Below are positions 1-9,603 of a stretch of 64,000 nucleotides of DNA, one piece after another. The notes under the pieces were generated by a model. It saw only the letters and a list, made by a program, of their open reading frames with translations. It made no database searches and was not told the DNA's origin. The position numbers and the translations under genes were made by a program. Location of the stretch: assembly GCF_008632955.1 (NCBI RefSeq), contig NZ_CP043959.1, forward strand, positions 744,001-808,000, given 5' to 3'. Each line of letters begins with the position of its first letter. Position 1 is the stretch's first letter. This DNA comes from Streptomyces tendae. GTDB taxonomy: Bacteria; Actinomycetota; Actinomycetes; Streptomycetales; Streptomycetaceae.

Positions 1-299
1 TGGTTGACGTCCGCCACGAGAGCCCCGACCCGCTGGACGCCGTGCTGGCCCACCTGGTCGCGGTGTCCTTCGGCCTCGGCGACGCGACGGGCCTGGCGAG
101 GTTCCGCACCACGAACCCCCGCCACCCGGTGGACGACACGGCCTGGGACCAGCCCTGGTTCACCAACCTCGGCCGCGGCCGCGACGACAACGAACCCGGC
201 GGTGGCGACGGCTGGGGCAGCGACGGCGGCGACGCCGGGGACGGGGGCGGCGACGGCGGAGGGAGCGACGGGGGAGGAGGGGGCGGCGGGGGCGACTAG
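1..299 (+). CDS. C-terminal fragment of a Gly/Asp-rich protein
   Basis: An open frame enters from the left edge (reading from base 3) and stops at 297-299. About 98 residues are visible: a mixed segment with a hydrophobic stretch (LAHLVAVSFGLG) and a WFTNLGRG segment, then about 45 residues almost entirely Gly, Asp and Ser. Third positions are GC-rich, as expected for a real gene. I do not recognise the family. Glycine-rich acidic tails of this type occur on several actinobacterial membrane and secreted proteins, but the body of the protein lies outside the window. Function unknown. Confidence 0.6.
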   Translation, partial: VDVRHESPDPLDAVLAHLVAVSFGLGDATGLARFRTTNPRHPVDDTAWDQPWFTNLGRGRDDNEPGGGDGWGSDGGDAGDGGGDGGGSDGGGGGGGGD

Positions 300-328
300 G
301 CCAGGGCCGGGCGACCGGTCACCCGAGG

Positions 329-1216
329 TCAGGGGGCCCAGACCTCGGCCTCGTCGGCCGGGACGGTGGTGGCCAGGCCCAGTTCCTTGCGGGCGGCGAC
401 CGACTTGTTCGGGTCGATGAGGGTGAACCCGGCGTCGTAGGCGACGTAGAACGTGTCGAGGTCGCCGGCGTTCGCGGCCTTCCGCCACTCGCCGGCCGCC
501 TTGGCCAGCGTCCCGCGCAGCGTGCCGACCTCGGCGCCCCGGACGCCCTTCAGCCCCTTGACATGGGTGTCGAGGGCGGCGGCGAGGGCCTTGGCCTGAG
601 CCTGGTAGGCGTCCAGGTCACCCTCGATGTCGTCCGTCTCCGGCTGGTTGGCCCACAGGGCCTCGTACACCGCGTTGGAGCCCTTGAGGTACGTGAGCTG
701 CTCCGGCTCGAAGGTCTTCGCGGTGTCCAGCGACCCCTTGAACGTGCCCTTGTCCAGGCTGTACGTGCAGCTGACGAGGCGGTCGTCCGTCGCCCAGCTC
801 TCGGCGGTCGGGGTGTAGTAGGACAGGCCGACACCCTGGGGCAGTGCCCAGGTGTCCGGGGCGTACTTCTGCGCCTCGACGGGACAGCGGGTGTCCGCGA
901 TCGTCGTGACGGCGTCCTCGCCGGGGTACTTCCGGCCCTGCTCCATCTCGAACTCACCGATGACCTGGCCCTGGTGCGCCTCGGCGCAGGGCACGATCTC
1001 CACGAGGTACGCCTCGCCCTCCGCCTTGCCGTTCGGGTTGTAGCAGTCCCCGACGTCCAGCGAGAACACCGACCGCTGACGCGCGGCCTTCTTCGCCCCG
1101 TCCTTGGCGCCGTCGACAGCCTCGGACACGTCCGAGCAGCCGACGGCCCCGAGTGCGACCAGCGCGACGACAGCGGTGAGCCCGCGAGGCGAGCGGTACG
1201 GGGTACGGACGGCCAT
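329..1216 (-). CDS. Septum-formation-family lipoprotein
   Basis: Predicted 295-residue exported lipoprotein. The N-terminus has a short basic region, a hydrophobic core and a lipobox-like LGAVGC at about residues 19-24, so Cys24 is the likely lipidated residue. The middle (about residues 45-165) resembles the actinobacterial septum formation family (PF13845): VGDCYNP near the start, PCAEAHQGQVIGEF, and paired Cys residues (CPVEA, VSCTYSL) that could form extracytoplasmic disulfides. The remaining ~130 residues are Ala/Leu/Asp-rich and probably helical. The ATG at 1216 has AAGGA about ten bases upstream; open frame continues further upstream, but without the signal peptide at its start. The biochemical role of the family is not established. 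Confidence 0.72.
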   Translation of the reverse strand: MAVRTPYRSPRGLTAVVALVALGAVGCSDVSEAVDGAKDGAKKAARQRSVFSLDVGDCYNPNGKAEGEAYLVEIVPCAEAHQGQVIGEFEMEQGRKYPGEDAVTTIADTRCPVEAQKYAPDTWALPQGVGLSYYTPTAESWATDDRLVSCTYSLDKGTFKGSLDTAKTFEPEQLTYLKGSNAVYEALWANQPETDDIEGDLDAYQAQAKALAAALDTHVKGLKGVRGAEVGTLRGTLAKAAGEWRKAANAGDLDTFYVAYDAGFTLIDPNKSVAARKELGLATTVPADEAEVWAP

Positions 1217-1464
1217 GGCGCCCACGTCCTTCGGTGCGATCCTCAGGAGGGAGCGCCCGCCCTGGTCGGGGACCTCACCTCCACTTCTGCGTCTGTGACG
1301 CGCGACGATCGGGGATGGTTGTAACCCCCTCCCGTGACGGCCCGTGCGGGCCTCGGACGAGAACCCCCTCACACCCACGGGCAGGGAGATCGGTGTTCGC
1401 CCCCACGGGGCCGTGGGGACCGGCCGTAAGAACGGGACACCGGGCGGGCGCGCGCACCTCCCGG

Positions 1465-2172
1465 TCACCGTCCCGCCGGTTCCACCGCCCCCAACTGCGC
1501 CATCAGGCCCAGGCGGTCGTACTGCCACCAGCCCTCGGCGATCTTGCCCTCCGTGCTGAAGCGGAGGATCGTCGCGCCGGTCATGGTGACCCTGTTGCCC
1601 GTGGCCGGCAGGCCGAGGAAGTCGCCCTTGTGGATGCCGTCCCAGCTCCATCGGGTGCACACGCGGTCCGCCTGGGCGATCCGGTCCTCGACGCGGAACG
1701 TGAAGTCGAAGCCGGCGCGCCACGTGTCCAGCTCGCGGCGGAGCCGGTCCAGGCCGTGGACGTCCTGCTCGTTGGACGGATCGTGGTCGTGGTAGTCCTC
1801 CTCGACCAGGCCCGTCAGCGGGGACAGGTCGTCCGAGGCGGTCGCGACCTCGAAGAACCGCCGTGCCGTGTCCCCGTTCAGCCGCGCGTCGCGCACCACG
1901 TCCAGGTCGGTGACGGTCGGCGTGCCCTGGCACAGGGCGCTCATCTCGCGGAAGATCCGGTCCGTCTCCGGCAGCCGCGCGTTCCGTACCGCCTCCTCGT
2001 ACGACGGGAACTCCACGATCTCCACCAGGTGCGACGTGTCGGTGCGGTCCTTTCCGACGACCGCGTGCGTCGCCGTCCGCCTCCCCCTGGTCTGCTCCAC
2101 CCACTGGTCCAGGAGCCGGTCCATCTCCTCGAACCGGTTCGTCCTGCAGTCGATGAGCTGTACAAAGGTCAT
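1465..2172 (-). CDS. SnoaL-like / ester cyclase-type protein with N-terminal ABM-like domain
   Basis: 235 residues. The N-terminal ~95 residues (MTFVQLIDC..., VVGKDRTDTSHLVEIVEFPSYEEA) look like a small alpha+beta barrel of the antibiotic-monooxygenase type. The C-terminal ~120 residues match SnoaL-like proteins: LVEEDYHDHDPSNEQ early, a central CTRWSWDGIHKGDFLGLPATGN core, then TMTGATILRFSTEGKIAEGWWQYD at the end, which is the ester-cyclase/NTF2-like signature. The ATG at 2172 follows GGAGGT by seven bases; an earlier in-frame start at 2226 lacks such a site. The NTF2-like fold binds small hydrophobic substrates, but the substrate here is unknown. It is 88 bp downstream of the SDR on the same strand and may be co-transcribed with it. 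Confidence 0.7.
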   Translation of the reverse strand: MTFVQLIDCRTNRFEEMDRLLDQWVEQTRGRRTATHAVVGKDRTDTSHLVEIVEFPSYEEAVRNARLPETDRIFREMSALCQGTPTVTDLDVVRDARLNGDTARRFFEVATASDDLSPLTGLVEEDYHDHDPSNEQDVHGLDRLRRELDTWRAGFDFTFRVEDRIAQADRVCTRWSWDGIHKGDFLGLPATGNRVTMTGATILRFSTEGKIAEGWWQYDRLGLMAQLGAVEPAGR

Positions 2173-2260
2173 GACGTCACCTCCGGCCCCCGTCGGTCCG
2201 GGCTGGGCTGGGCTGTCACGTCCCATCTTCCTCCGGGGGGAGGTCCGCGTCCCGCCGTCG

Positions 2261-3034
2261 TCAGCGGGGGCCGTACTTGCGTCCCGTCCGCGAGGAGAGC
2301 CCGCCCATCATTCCGCGCGGGACCAGCTTGGACGCCCCGAGCAGCACCTTGTACCGGGGGTCCGGGACGGAGAGCGTCCTGCCCCGGGCCAGGTCCGCCA
2401 GCGCCGCCGCGACGACCTTGTCCGCGTCCAGCCACATCCACCCGGGAATGTTGTCCGTGCCCATCCCGGCCCGCTGGTGGAACTCGGTCCGTACGAAGCC
2501 GGGGCACAGCGCCATCAGACGCACGCCCTGGCCTGCCAGGTCCTGCGCCGCGCCCTGGGTGAACTGCACGACCCACGCCTTCGACGCGCCGTACGTCCCG
2601 CGCGGCAGGAACGCGGCCGTCGAGGCGACGTTCACGACACCGCCCCGCCCGCGCTCCCGCATCGCCTCCACCGCCGCCGAGGTGAGCCGGAGCACGGCCT
2701 CGCAGTGGACCTTGAGCATCATCAGCTCGTCGGACATGGGGACTTCGAGGTAGCGGCCCTTGTGCCCGAAACCGGCGTTGTTGATCAGCAGGTCGACGGG
2801 GTTCTTGCGGTCACCGAGCCGTTGGGCGACCGCTTCGATGCCCTTGTCCTCCGCCAGGTCGGCGGTCAGCACCTCCGCCTCGATGCCGTGGCGGTCGTGC
2901 AGCTCGGTGGCCTGTTCCCGCAGCCGGCCGGTGTTCCTGGCCACCAGCACCAGGTCATGCCCGTCGGCCGCCAGCCGCCGCGCGAACGCGGCACCGATCC
3001 CAGCCGTCGATCCCGTAATCAGAGCCGTTGTCAT
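2261..3034 (-). CDS. Short-chain dehydrogenase/reductase (SDR)
   Basis: 257-residue classical SDR, a typical family length. It has the Rossmann motif TGSTAGIG near the N-terminus, the NNAG motif (LLINNAGFGHKG), a catalytic Ser in NVASTAAF and the YGASK active site, followed by PGFVRTEF. The residue after the second beta strand is basic (VARNTGRL), which suggests NADP(H) preference. The C-terminal ~60 residues (basic, ending SSRTGRKYGPR) resemble the membrane-associated DltE/YqjQ-like subgroup. Substrate is not predictable. It lies upstream of the SnoaL-like gene on the same strand; no independent promoter is obvious. Confidence 0.85.
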   Translation of the reverse strand: MTTALITGSTAGIGAAFARRLAADGHDLVLVARNTGRLREQATELHDRHGIEAEVLTADLAEDKGIEAVAQRLGDRKNPVDLLINNAGFGHKGRYLEVPMSDELMMLKVHCEAVLRLTSAAVEAMRERGRGGVVNVASTAAFLPRGTYGASKAWVVQFTQGAAQDLAGQGVRLMALCPGFVRTEFHQRAGMGTDNIPGWMWLDADKVVAAALADLARGRTLSVPDPRYKVLLGASKLVPRGMMGGLSSRTGRKYGPR

Positions 3035-3198
3035 GGCGCAAGACTAGTGACCCCGGAGCGGAAGCGTCCGCTCTGAATCCGCCCCGCATGCGCCGTGCAT
3101 TCGCCCCGCATGCGTTCGCCGTCCGCTCTGCGTTCGGTCGCGGTCGGTTCCGGGTGCGGCGGCTCCGCCGACCGATCCCGGCGGAGTCCGACGCACCG

Positions 3199-3879
3199 TC
3201 ACACCTCGGCGGCCGCCTCGTACTTCTCCACGTGTGCCCGCGCCCGCGCCAGCGCCTCCGGGTGCAGCGCCTCATGGGCCGCCAGCAGCCGGGGGAGCAG
3301 GTCGCGCTCCGTGGTCACGGCACGGAACTGCAGGGCCACCGTCACCTCGTGGTCCGGGCGGTGGACGATCCGTACGGCGTCGCCCGCGCGCACCTCGCCG
3401 GGAGTGATCACCCGGAAGTACGCCCCCGGCGCGCCCCGCTCCGTGAACCGCTTGATCCAGCCCTTCTCCTCCAGATGGCCCTGGAACGTACGGCACGGGA
3501 TGCGTCCCGAGGTGACCTCCAGGACGACCTCCGGACCCACCGCCCAGCGCTCGCCGATCAGGGCGCCGGACACGTCGATGCCCTCGGTGGTGAGGTTCTC
3601 GCCGAAGGAGCCGTTGGACAGTGTGCGCCCCAGCGCGCGCTCCCACTCGTCGAGGTCCTCGCGGGCCACCGCGTACACCGCCTGGTCGTCCCCGCCGTGG
3701 TGCCGCGTCTCGCAGACCGCGTCACCGGCCAGGCCGCTCCCGCCGACGCTCTTCGGCCCCGGCGCCGCCACCCGCACCGGCCCGTCCACCGGACGCTTGT
3801 CGATGCCGGTCAGACCGTCGCGCTGGCCCGTGTACGGCACGGCCTTGGGGCGGCCCAGGTTCACAGAGAGAAGCTTCAT
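3199..3879 (-). CDS. MOSC domain-containing protein
   Basis: 226 residues. The MOSC (molybdenum cofactor sulfurase C-terminal) fold is indicated by VNLGRP at the N-terminus, the hallmark GSFGENLTTEGID segment, IGERWAVGPEVVLEVT and the conserved Cys in SGRIPCRTF, followed by ERGAPGAYFRV. This resembles stand-alone YiiM-type MOSC proteins, which act in molybdenum-dependent reductase systems; the partner is unknown. I chose the ATG at 3879. A GTG nine bases upstream (3888) is also possible; neither has a convincing ribosome-binding site, so a leaderless transcript is plausible. Divergent from the LysR gene across 92 bp. Confidence 0.8.
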   Translation of the reverse strand: MKLLSVNLGRPKAVPYTGQRDGLTGIDKRPVDGPVRVAAPGPKSVGGSGLAGDAVCETRHHGGDDQAVYAVAREDLDEWERALGRTLSNGSFGENLTTEGIDVSGALIGERWAVGPEVVLEVTSGRIPCRTFQGHLEEKGWIKRFTERGAPGAYFRVITPGEVRAGDAVRIVHRPDHEVTVALQFRAVTTERDLLPRLLAAHEALHPEALARARAHVEKYEAAAEV

Positions 3880-3971
3880 GCGCTGCACGGTAAGCCATGT
3901 GCATCAAAGCGTCGACGCAATAATGCCCCGTTGACCAAAGGGTGGCTTATCCCTGCGGGTACCCTGGCAGG

Positions 3972-4859
3972 GTGATCGAAGCCCGCCACCTCCGTGTGCT
4001 GCGCGCCGTGGCCTCCACCGGCTCCTTCTCCGCCGCCGCCCGCGAGCTGGGATGCACCCAGCCCGCCGTCAGCCAGCAGATGAAGGCCCTGGAGGCGTCC
4101 GTCGGCACGCCGCTGCTCATCCGCTCCGGCCGCGAGATGCGGCTGACCCAGGCCGGTGAGGCGCTGGTGCGGCACGCGGCGGGCATCCTCTCCGGGCTCA
4201 CCGCCGCCGAGGAGGAGGTCGCGGCCATCGCCGGGCTGCGCGCCGGACGAGTCCGTCTGGTGTCGTTCCCCAGCGGCAGCTCCACGCTCGTGCCGACCGC
4301 GCTCGCCGCCCTGCGCGACGCGCATCCCGGCACCCGGGTCTCGCTGGAGGAGGCCGAACCGCCGCGCTCCGTCGAGCTGCTGCGCGAGGGCGACTGCGAC
4401 GTGGCCCTCGCCTTCCGGTACGAGGGCGCGGAGGAGTGGGACGACCTGGTGGTGCGGCCGCTGCTGTCGGACCGCCTGGTGGCGCTGGTGCCGGAACGGC
4501 ACAAGCTGGCGCGCGCGGAGTCCGTCGCGATCGGCGAACTCGCGGACGAACCGTGGATCGCGGGCTGTCCGCGCTGCCGGGGTCAGCTGGTGGAGGTGTG
4601 CGAGACGGCCGGCTTCACCCCGCGCATCGACTTCGCCACCGACGACTACCCGGCGGTGGCCGGCCTGGTCGGCGCGGGACTGGGTGTCGCGGTCCTGCCC
4701 CAGCTCGCACTCGAGTCGGTGCGGCCCCGCGGTGTGCGGACCGTGGCCCTGGAGCCCGCCGTGCGGCGGGAGATCGTCGCGCTCACCCTCCCGGACCTCG
4801 CCCAGGTGCCCGCGGTCACCGCGACGCTGGAGAAGCTGGCGGCGACGGCCGCCAGGTGA
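3972..4859 (+). CDS. LysR-family transcriptional regulator
   Basis: 295 residues. The N-terminus is a canonical LysR winged helix-turn-helix (RHLRVLRAVASTGSFSAAARELGCTQPAVSQQMKALE), followed by a periplasmic-binding-protein-like effector domain (about residues 90-290) with two sub-domains. I chose the GTG at 3972 because the LysR homology starts immediately (VIEARHL). An upstream ATG at 3942 would add ten residues not expected for the family. The sequence TACCCT ends about eight bases before the GTG, compatible with leaderless transcription, and it also forms an ACCCT-N3-AGGGT inverted repeat that could be an operator. By LysR convention the neighbouring divergent MOSC gene is a candidate target; the inducer is unknown. 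Confidence 0.85.
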   Translation: MIEARHLRVLRAVASTGSFSAAARELGCTQPAVSQQMKALEASVGTPLLIRSGREMRLTQAGEALVRHAAGILSGLTAAEEEVAAIAGLRAGRVRLVSFPSGSSTLVPTALAALRDAHPGTRVSLEEAEPPRSVELLREGDCDVALAFRYEGAEEWDDLVVRPLLSDRLVALVPERHKLARAESVAIGELADEPWIAGCPRCRGQLVEVCETAGFTPRIDFATDDYPAVAGLVGAGLGVAVLPQLALESVRPRGVRTVALEPAVRREIVALTLPDLAQVPAVTATLEKLAATAAR

Positions 4860-4867
4860 CGGATGAA

Positions 4868-4885
4868 GGGCACGCGCGCGTGCCC
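4868..4885. terminator. GC-rich palindrome between convergent LysR and whiD genes
   Basis: A perfect 18-base palindrome (GGGCACGCG followed by its complement) sits 8 bases after the LysR stop and 40 bases after the whiD stop on the other strand. It could act as a bidirectional terminator without a T-run, as is common in Streptomyces. No other function is evident in this short convergent gap. Confidence 0.4.
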
Positions 4886-4924
4886 GCCGGTTCTGGTGAC
4901 GGTTCCTTCTGGAGAAACGTTCCT

Positions 4925-5257
4925 TCAGGTGTTCGAGGCGGTTGCGTGCCCGGCGGCACCCGACGCGGAGACCAGCCGGTTGCGGGCCCGCCCCATCAGC
5001 TCTTCGCGCTCGTCCTCGGTCAGGCCGCCCCACACGCCGTACGGCTCGCGCACGGCCAGCGCGTGGGCGGCGCACTCGGCGCGCACAGGGCACCTCATGC
5101 ACACCTCTTTGGCCGAGTTCTCGCGTGCACTGCGCGCGGCGCCGCGTTCGCCCTCCGGGTGGAAGAAGAGCGAGCTGTCCACCCCGCGGCAGGCAGCCAG
5201 GAGCTGCCAGTCCCACAGGTCCGCGTTCGGTCCGGGAAGGCGGGAGAAATCTGCCAT
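4925..5257 (-). CDS. whiD: WhiD, WhiB-like iron-sulfur regulator
   Basis: 110 residues. The four WhiB-family cysteines are present at positions 23, 53, 56 and 62 (C-x29-C-x2-C-x5-C), and ligate a [4Fe-4S] cluster in the family. They are followed by the GVWGG turn (residues 74-78) and the basic tail RARNRLV. The opening MADFSRLPGPNADLWDWQ identifies it as WhiD, required for late sporulation in S. coelicolor; Wbl proteins act by binding region 4 of the principal sigma factor. The ATG at 5257 has AAGGGG about seven bases upstream. Divergent from bldM across 382 bp, the same arrangement as in S. coelicolor. A ~20-residue Ser/Ala/Gly-rich tail follows the conserved core. Confidence 0.95.
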   Translation of the reverse strand: MADFSRLPGPNADLWDWQLLAACRGVDSSLFFHPEGERGAARSARENSAKEVCMRCPVRAECAAHALAVREPYGVWGGLTEDEREELMGRARNRLVSASGAAGHATASNT

Positions 5258-5639
5258 TGCGTGACCCCTTGTAGCCGTTACTCGGGCGGATCCGATGTCC
5301 ACGACCGTACAACTACGATCAAAGGAGATGAAAATATGACTCATTGCGAATCTAGCTCCGGACACCGACGAAGGGGAAGAAAAGGGTCTAAATGGGGCAT
5401 GGGTTGTGATGAAAGTTCGGGGGTACGTCGCGCATGTCTCCACCGTGAGCACCTCCTCACGTAGAGTGCCGAAGATGGCAGACGGCCCCGTAACTCTTTC
5501 GAGTGACCGTCGTTGAGAGTGCGAGGCGGTTGAAGGAACAAGCGCTCGGGCAGGCGTCCGAGACGGTCGACCGCACAGGTGACGATTTCGTACCAGCCTG
5601 GAGGCTCAAGGTGACGCGCATCAGCTGCGGAGGGCGGCC
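5258..5639. other. whiD-bldM divergent regulatory region
   Basis: 382 bp without a convincing gene. It is the most AT-rich stretch nearby (especially about 5300-5350 and 5385-5420) and must hold the whiD and bldM promoters. The sigma-BldN promoter is listed separately. I could not place the whiD promoters from consensus. A short reading frame at 5336-5464 has a strong Shine-Dalgarno-like sequence but poor Streptomyces codon usage, and I do not annotate it. Confidence 0.7.
5489..5516 (+). promoter_or_regulatory. sigma-BldN promoter of bldM
   Basis: CGTAAC at 5489-5494 and CGTTGA at 5511-5516 are separated by exactly 16 bases. This matches the sigma-BldN consensus known for bldM and the chaplin/rodlin genes. 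Transcription would start near 5523, giving a leader of about 117 bases before the bldM ATG. bldM is an established BldN target in S. coelicolor, so sequence and prior knowledge agree. Confidence 0.88.
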
Positions 5640-6251
5640 ATGACTTCCGTCCTCGTCTGCGACGACTCCCCGCTTGCCCGAGAGGCGCTCCGCCGCGCGG
5701 TCGCGACCGTGCCCGGTGTCGAGCGCGTGACGACGGCGGCCAACGGCGAGGAAGTCCTCCGCCGCTGGGGTGCCGACCGCTCGGACCTGATCCTGATGGA
5801 CGTACGCATGCCCGGTCTGGGCGGCGTCGAGACAGTGCGGCGGCTGCTCTCCGCCGATCCCGGAGCACGGATCATCATGCTCACGGTCGCCGAGGACCTG
5901 GACGGCGTGGCCCTCGCGGTCGCCGCCGGGGCCCGCGGCTACCTGCACAAGGACGCCTCGCGCGCGGAGCTTCGCGCCACGGTCACACAGGCGCTCGCCG
6001 ACCCGACCTGGCGGCTCGCCCCGCGTCGGCTGCGCTCGGCCGAGATGGGCGCGGCGCCCACGCTCACCGCGCGTGAGATCCAGGTCCTCGAAGGCATGAG
6101 CCACGGCCGCTCCAACGCGGAGATCGGCCGCGAGCTGTTCCTCTCCGAGGACACGGTGAAGACCCACGCGCGGCGTCTCTTCAAGAAGCTCGGCGCCTCG
6201 GACCGGGCGCACGCGGTGGCGCTCGGGTTCCGGTGGGGTCTGGTGCGCTAG
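5640..6251 (+). CDS. bldM: BldM, response-regulator-type developmental activator
   Basis: 203 residues. The N-terminal receiver domain (1-120) has the acidic pair CDD at 7-9, Asp54 in LILMDVRMPG and Lys in LHKDAS. The C-terminal LuxR/NarL helix-turn-helix (about 135-200) contains LTAREIQVLEGMSHGRSNAEIGRELFLSEDTVKTHARRLFKKLGASDR. It is an orphan regulator: no histidine kinase gene is adjacent, and BldM is known as an atypical regulator that activates targets as a homodimer or as a heterodimer with WhiI during sporulation. The ATG at 5640 has GGAGG six bases upstream. Transcription is probably from the sigma-BldN promoter 125 bases upstream. Confidence 0.95.
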   Translation: MTSVLVCDDSPLAREALRRAVATVPGVERVTTAANGEEVLRRWGADRSDLILMDVRMPGLGGVETVRRLLSADPGARIIMLTVAEDLDGVALAVAAGARGYLHKDASRAELRATVTQALADPTWRLAPRRLRSAEMGAAPTLTAREIQVLEGMSHGRSNAEIGRELFLSEDTVKTHARRLFKKLGASDRAHAVALGFRWGLVR

Positions 6252-7119
6252 GCCCCGTCCCTCGGACCCGGACGGGCGCGCGATACGGTGCCCAGCCCGG
6301 GTCCGGCGAACGGCGGCCCAGCGGCAGCCCCGCCGGGGCGCGTGCGTGCGTTCCGTCGGCGTGGTGTCGCGGGCGGTCCGCGGGTGCGGCGCTGCGGGCG
6401 GGTGGTCCGTGCGCGGCACGAGGCGGTGCGACGGCCGTGGGTACGGCCGGCACGCGGACGTCTGTGTGCGATGCGGCGGACGTCGGCGCCGGTTTCCCAC
6501 GCGGTACGGGTGGCGGCGCCCGAGGTTCCCGTTGCGGTGCGACGGGCGGCGCCCAGGGTCTCCCTCGCTGCGCGGATGGCGGCGTCCGGCATTTCCCTCG
6601 CTGTGTGCGTGGCGATGCCCTGGGGTGCTCGCATCATGCGTGCGTCGCCGTCCGGGGGTTCTCGCGTCGCGCGTGCGTCGGGGCCCGTGGTCTCCCGTGT
6701 CGTACCGACGGTCGCGTCGCCGCTCTCCCGCTGCGCACGGACGGCGGCGTCGTCGGCCCTGCGCGTCATGCGGACAGTGGGCGGTGCCGATCGGCCGACC
6801 CGGTGGGATGTGTGGGTGGTGCCGAGCTGCCGACCCGGGTGGGATGTTCCGAACGCCGGTGCACCGAACGCCCCTGCTGGTGTGACGGATTCTTCCTTCC
6901 CGCGCGGCGCGGGAAGCGCACCCGGTGCCGGGGACCCCTCCGGACCTGGGCCGGGAGACCCTCGCGGCAGCCTCGCCGTGTGGGCCCGCGCACGGCCCGG
7001 ACGTGGTGTTCGCCGCGGCCGGGAGGCACCCACTGCTCGTTTCGCGGCGGATGCCGCATCCTTGAGGTGTGGAGTTCCTCGGGGACGAGTCGGTCGAGCG
7101 GAAGGGGAGGGCGCAAGGG
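6252..7119. other. 870-bp gap between bldM and shbA with degenerate repeats
   Basis: No recognisable gene. Two long open frames run antiparallel through it (plus-strand 6288-7145 and minus-strand 6248-7396) and share the same third-base positions. Those positions are GC-biased (roughly 80-85% in the part I counted), so a codon-phase signal exists but does not settle the strand. Both translations are low-complexity (Arg/Ala/Val or Arg/Thr/Ala) with a degenerate unit of about 11-13 residues between roughly 6470 and 6780. The shbA promoter must lie in the right-hand part. It could be a decayed or lineage-specific repetitive gene or a non-coding spacer. Confidence 0.5.
6254..6276 (+). terminator. 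Possible bldM terminator
   Basis: A seven-base GC stem (CCCGTCC / GGACGGG) with a nine-base loop starts three bases after the bldM stop. There is no T-run. It is weak but well placed. Confidence 0.4.
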
Positions 7120-7797
7120 ATGACTTCCGGCGCACCTGCTCATAACGCTTCGGTGCACAACCAGGGACACGGTGCCGCGGACCAGACGTCGGCAGGGCAC
7201 CATGGACCGATGCGCGACGACGAGGCGGGCACGGCCCCAGGCGCCATCGGTGCGCTCGTCCATCGCGCGGTCGACGGAGACGAGCAGGCCACGCACGACC
7301 TGCTCGCCCATGTCCACCCGCTCGCGCTGCGCTACTGCCGGACCCGTCTGTCCCGGCTGCCGGGCGACGCCCGGCACTTCGTCGAGGACCTCGCACAGGA
7401 GGTCTGCGTGGCGGTGCTGCTCGCGCTGCCCCGCTACAAGGACACCGGCCGGCCCTTCGAGGCGTTCATCTTCGCCATCGCCTCCCACAAGGTCGCCGAC
7501 CTCCAGCGCGCCGCGATGCGGCACCCCGGATCGACCGCCGTGCCGTCCGACGAGATGCCGGAGCGGCCCGACGACTCCCTCGGTCCGGAAGAGCGCGCCC
7601 TGCTCAGCAGCGACGCCGAGTGGGCCAAGAAACTGCTGGCCAGCCTCCCCGAGAACCAGCGTGAGCTGATCCTGCTGCGCATCGCCGTGGGACTCACCGC
7701 GGAGGAGACAGGTCAGATGTTGGGAATGTCACCCGGCGCGGTCCGGGTGGCCCAGCACCGCGCGCTGAGCCGGCTGCGAGCCCTGGCGGAGCAGTAA
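7120..7797 (+). CDS. shbA: ShbA, ECF-like sigma factor for the principal sigma gene hrdB
   Basis: 225 residues from the ATG at 7120, which has GGGGAGGG and AAGGGA upstream. Sigma region 2 (about 50-120) includes [51 protein letters not shown] and [19 protein letters not shown]. Region 4 (about 165-222) includes [47 protein letters not shown]. Position between bldM and guaB matches the S. coelicolor sigma factor ShbA, reported to drive hrdB transcription and hence essential for normal growth. A later ATG (7210) would remove a His/Gly-rich N-terminus and also gives a plausible protein. No anti-sigma gene is adjacent. Confidence 0.87.
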   Translation: MTSGAPAHNASVHNQGHGAADQTSAGHHGPMRDDEAGTAPGAIGALVHRAVDGDEQATHDLLAHVHPLALRYCRTRLSRLPGDARHFVEDLAQEVCVAVLLALPRYKDTGRPFEAFIFAIASHKVADLQRAAMRHPGSTAVPSDEMPERPDDSLGPEERALLSSDAEWAKKLLASLPENQRELILLRIAVGLTAEETGQMLGMSPGAVRVAQHRALSRLRALAEQ

Positions 7798-7901
7798 CAC
7801 CCGCCCGGGCACCGTCTCTTCGCGTAGGCGCGAGACGCACATGAACGGACGATCATCCGTTCCCGTACGAACATACGAAGCCGGGAGTCGTGCGGAACCG
7901 T

Positions 7902-7927
7902 GGAATGAGACACCCACGCTTCCCGTT
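7902..7927 (+). promoter_or_regulatory. sigma-R-type promoter upstream of guaB
   Basis: GGAAT (7902-7906), then exactly 18 bases, then GTT (7925-7927). This is the consensus of sigma-R, the thiol-oxidative-stress sigma factor (GGAAT-N18-GTT). Transcription would begin near 7935, about 37 bases before the guaB ATG. I recall guaB being discussed in sigma-R regulon work but cannot verify it here. A vegetative promoter may also exist in the 174-bp gap. Confidence 0.7.
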
Positions 7928-7929
7928 AG

Positions 7930-9477
<1,548 letters not shown>

Positions 9478-9489
9478 CGGCGGGCTTCC

Positions 9490-9523
9490 CGAGGGCGGCT
9501 CCGGGCCACCGGGGCCGCCCTCG
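9490..9523 (+). terminator. Hairpin after guaB
   Basis: CGAGGGCGGC (9490-9499) pairs with GCCGCCCTCG (9514-9523), extended inward by a T-G wobble and CCGG/CCGG around a GCCA loop: about 15 pairs without a gap. It starts 12 bases after the guaB stop. There is no T-run, as is usual for Streptomyces terminators. It separates guaB from the GuaB3 gene. Confidence 0.75.
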
Positions 9524-9603
9524 CGTGACGTCCGGGGCGGTGGGCGCCGTGGCCGTCGGGGATACTGGAAGGCGCTGCAACGCATCAGGGAAAGGCCACA
9601 GAC

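Noticed and set aside
3879..3888. GTG at 3888 as the MOSC start
   Set aside because: It adds only three residues without a ribosome-binding site; the ATG at 3879 starts where family homology (MKLLSVNLGRP) begins. Not excluded.
5336..5464. 42-codon plus-strand frame in the whiD-bldM gap with AAAGGAG seven bases before its ATG
   Set aside because: Third-position GC is only about 45%, unlike any Streptomyces gene here, there is no recognisable product, and the AT-rich patch is better explained as promoter DNA.
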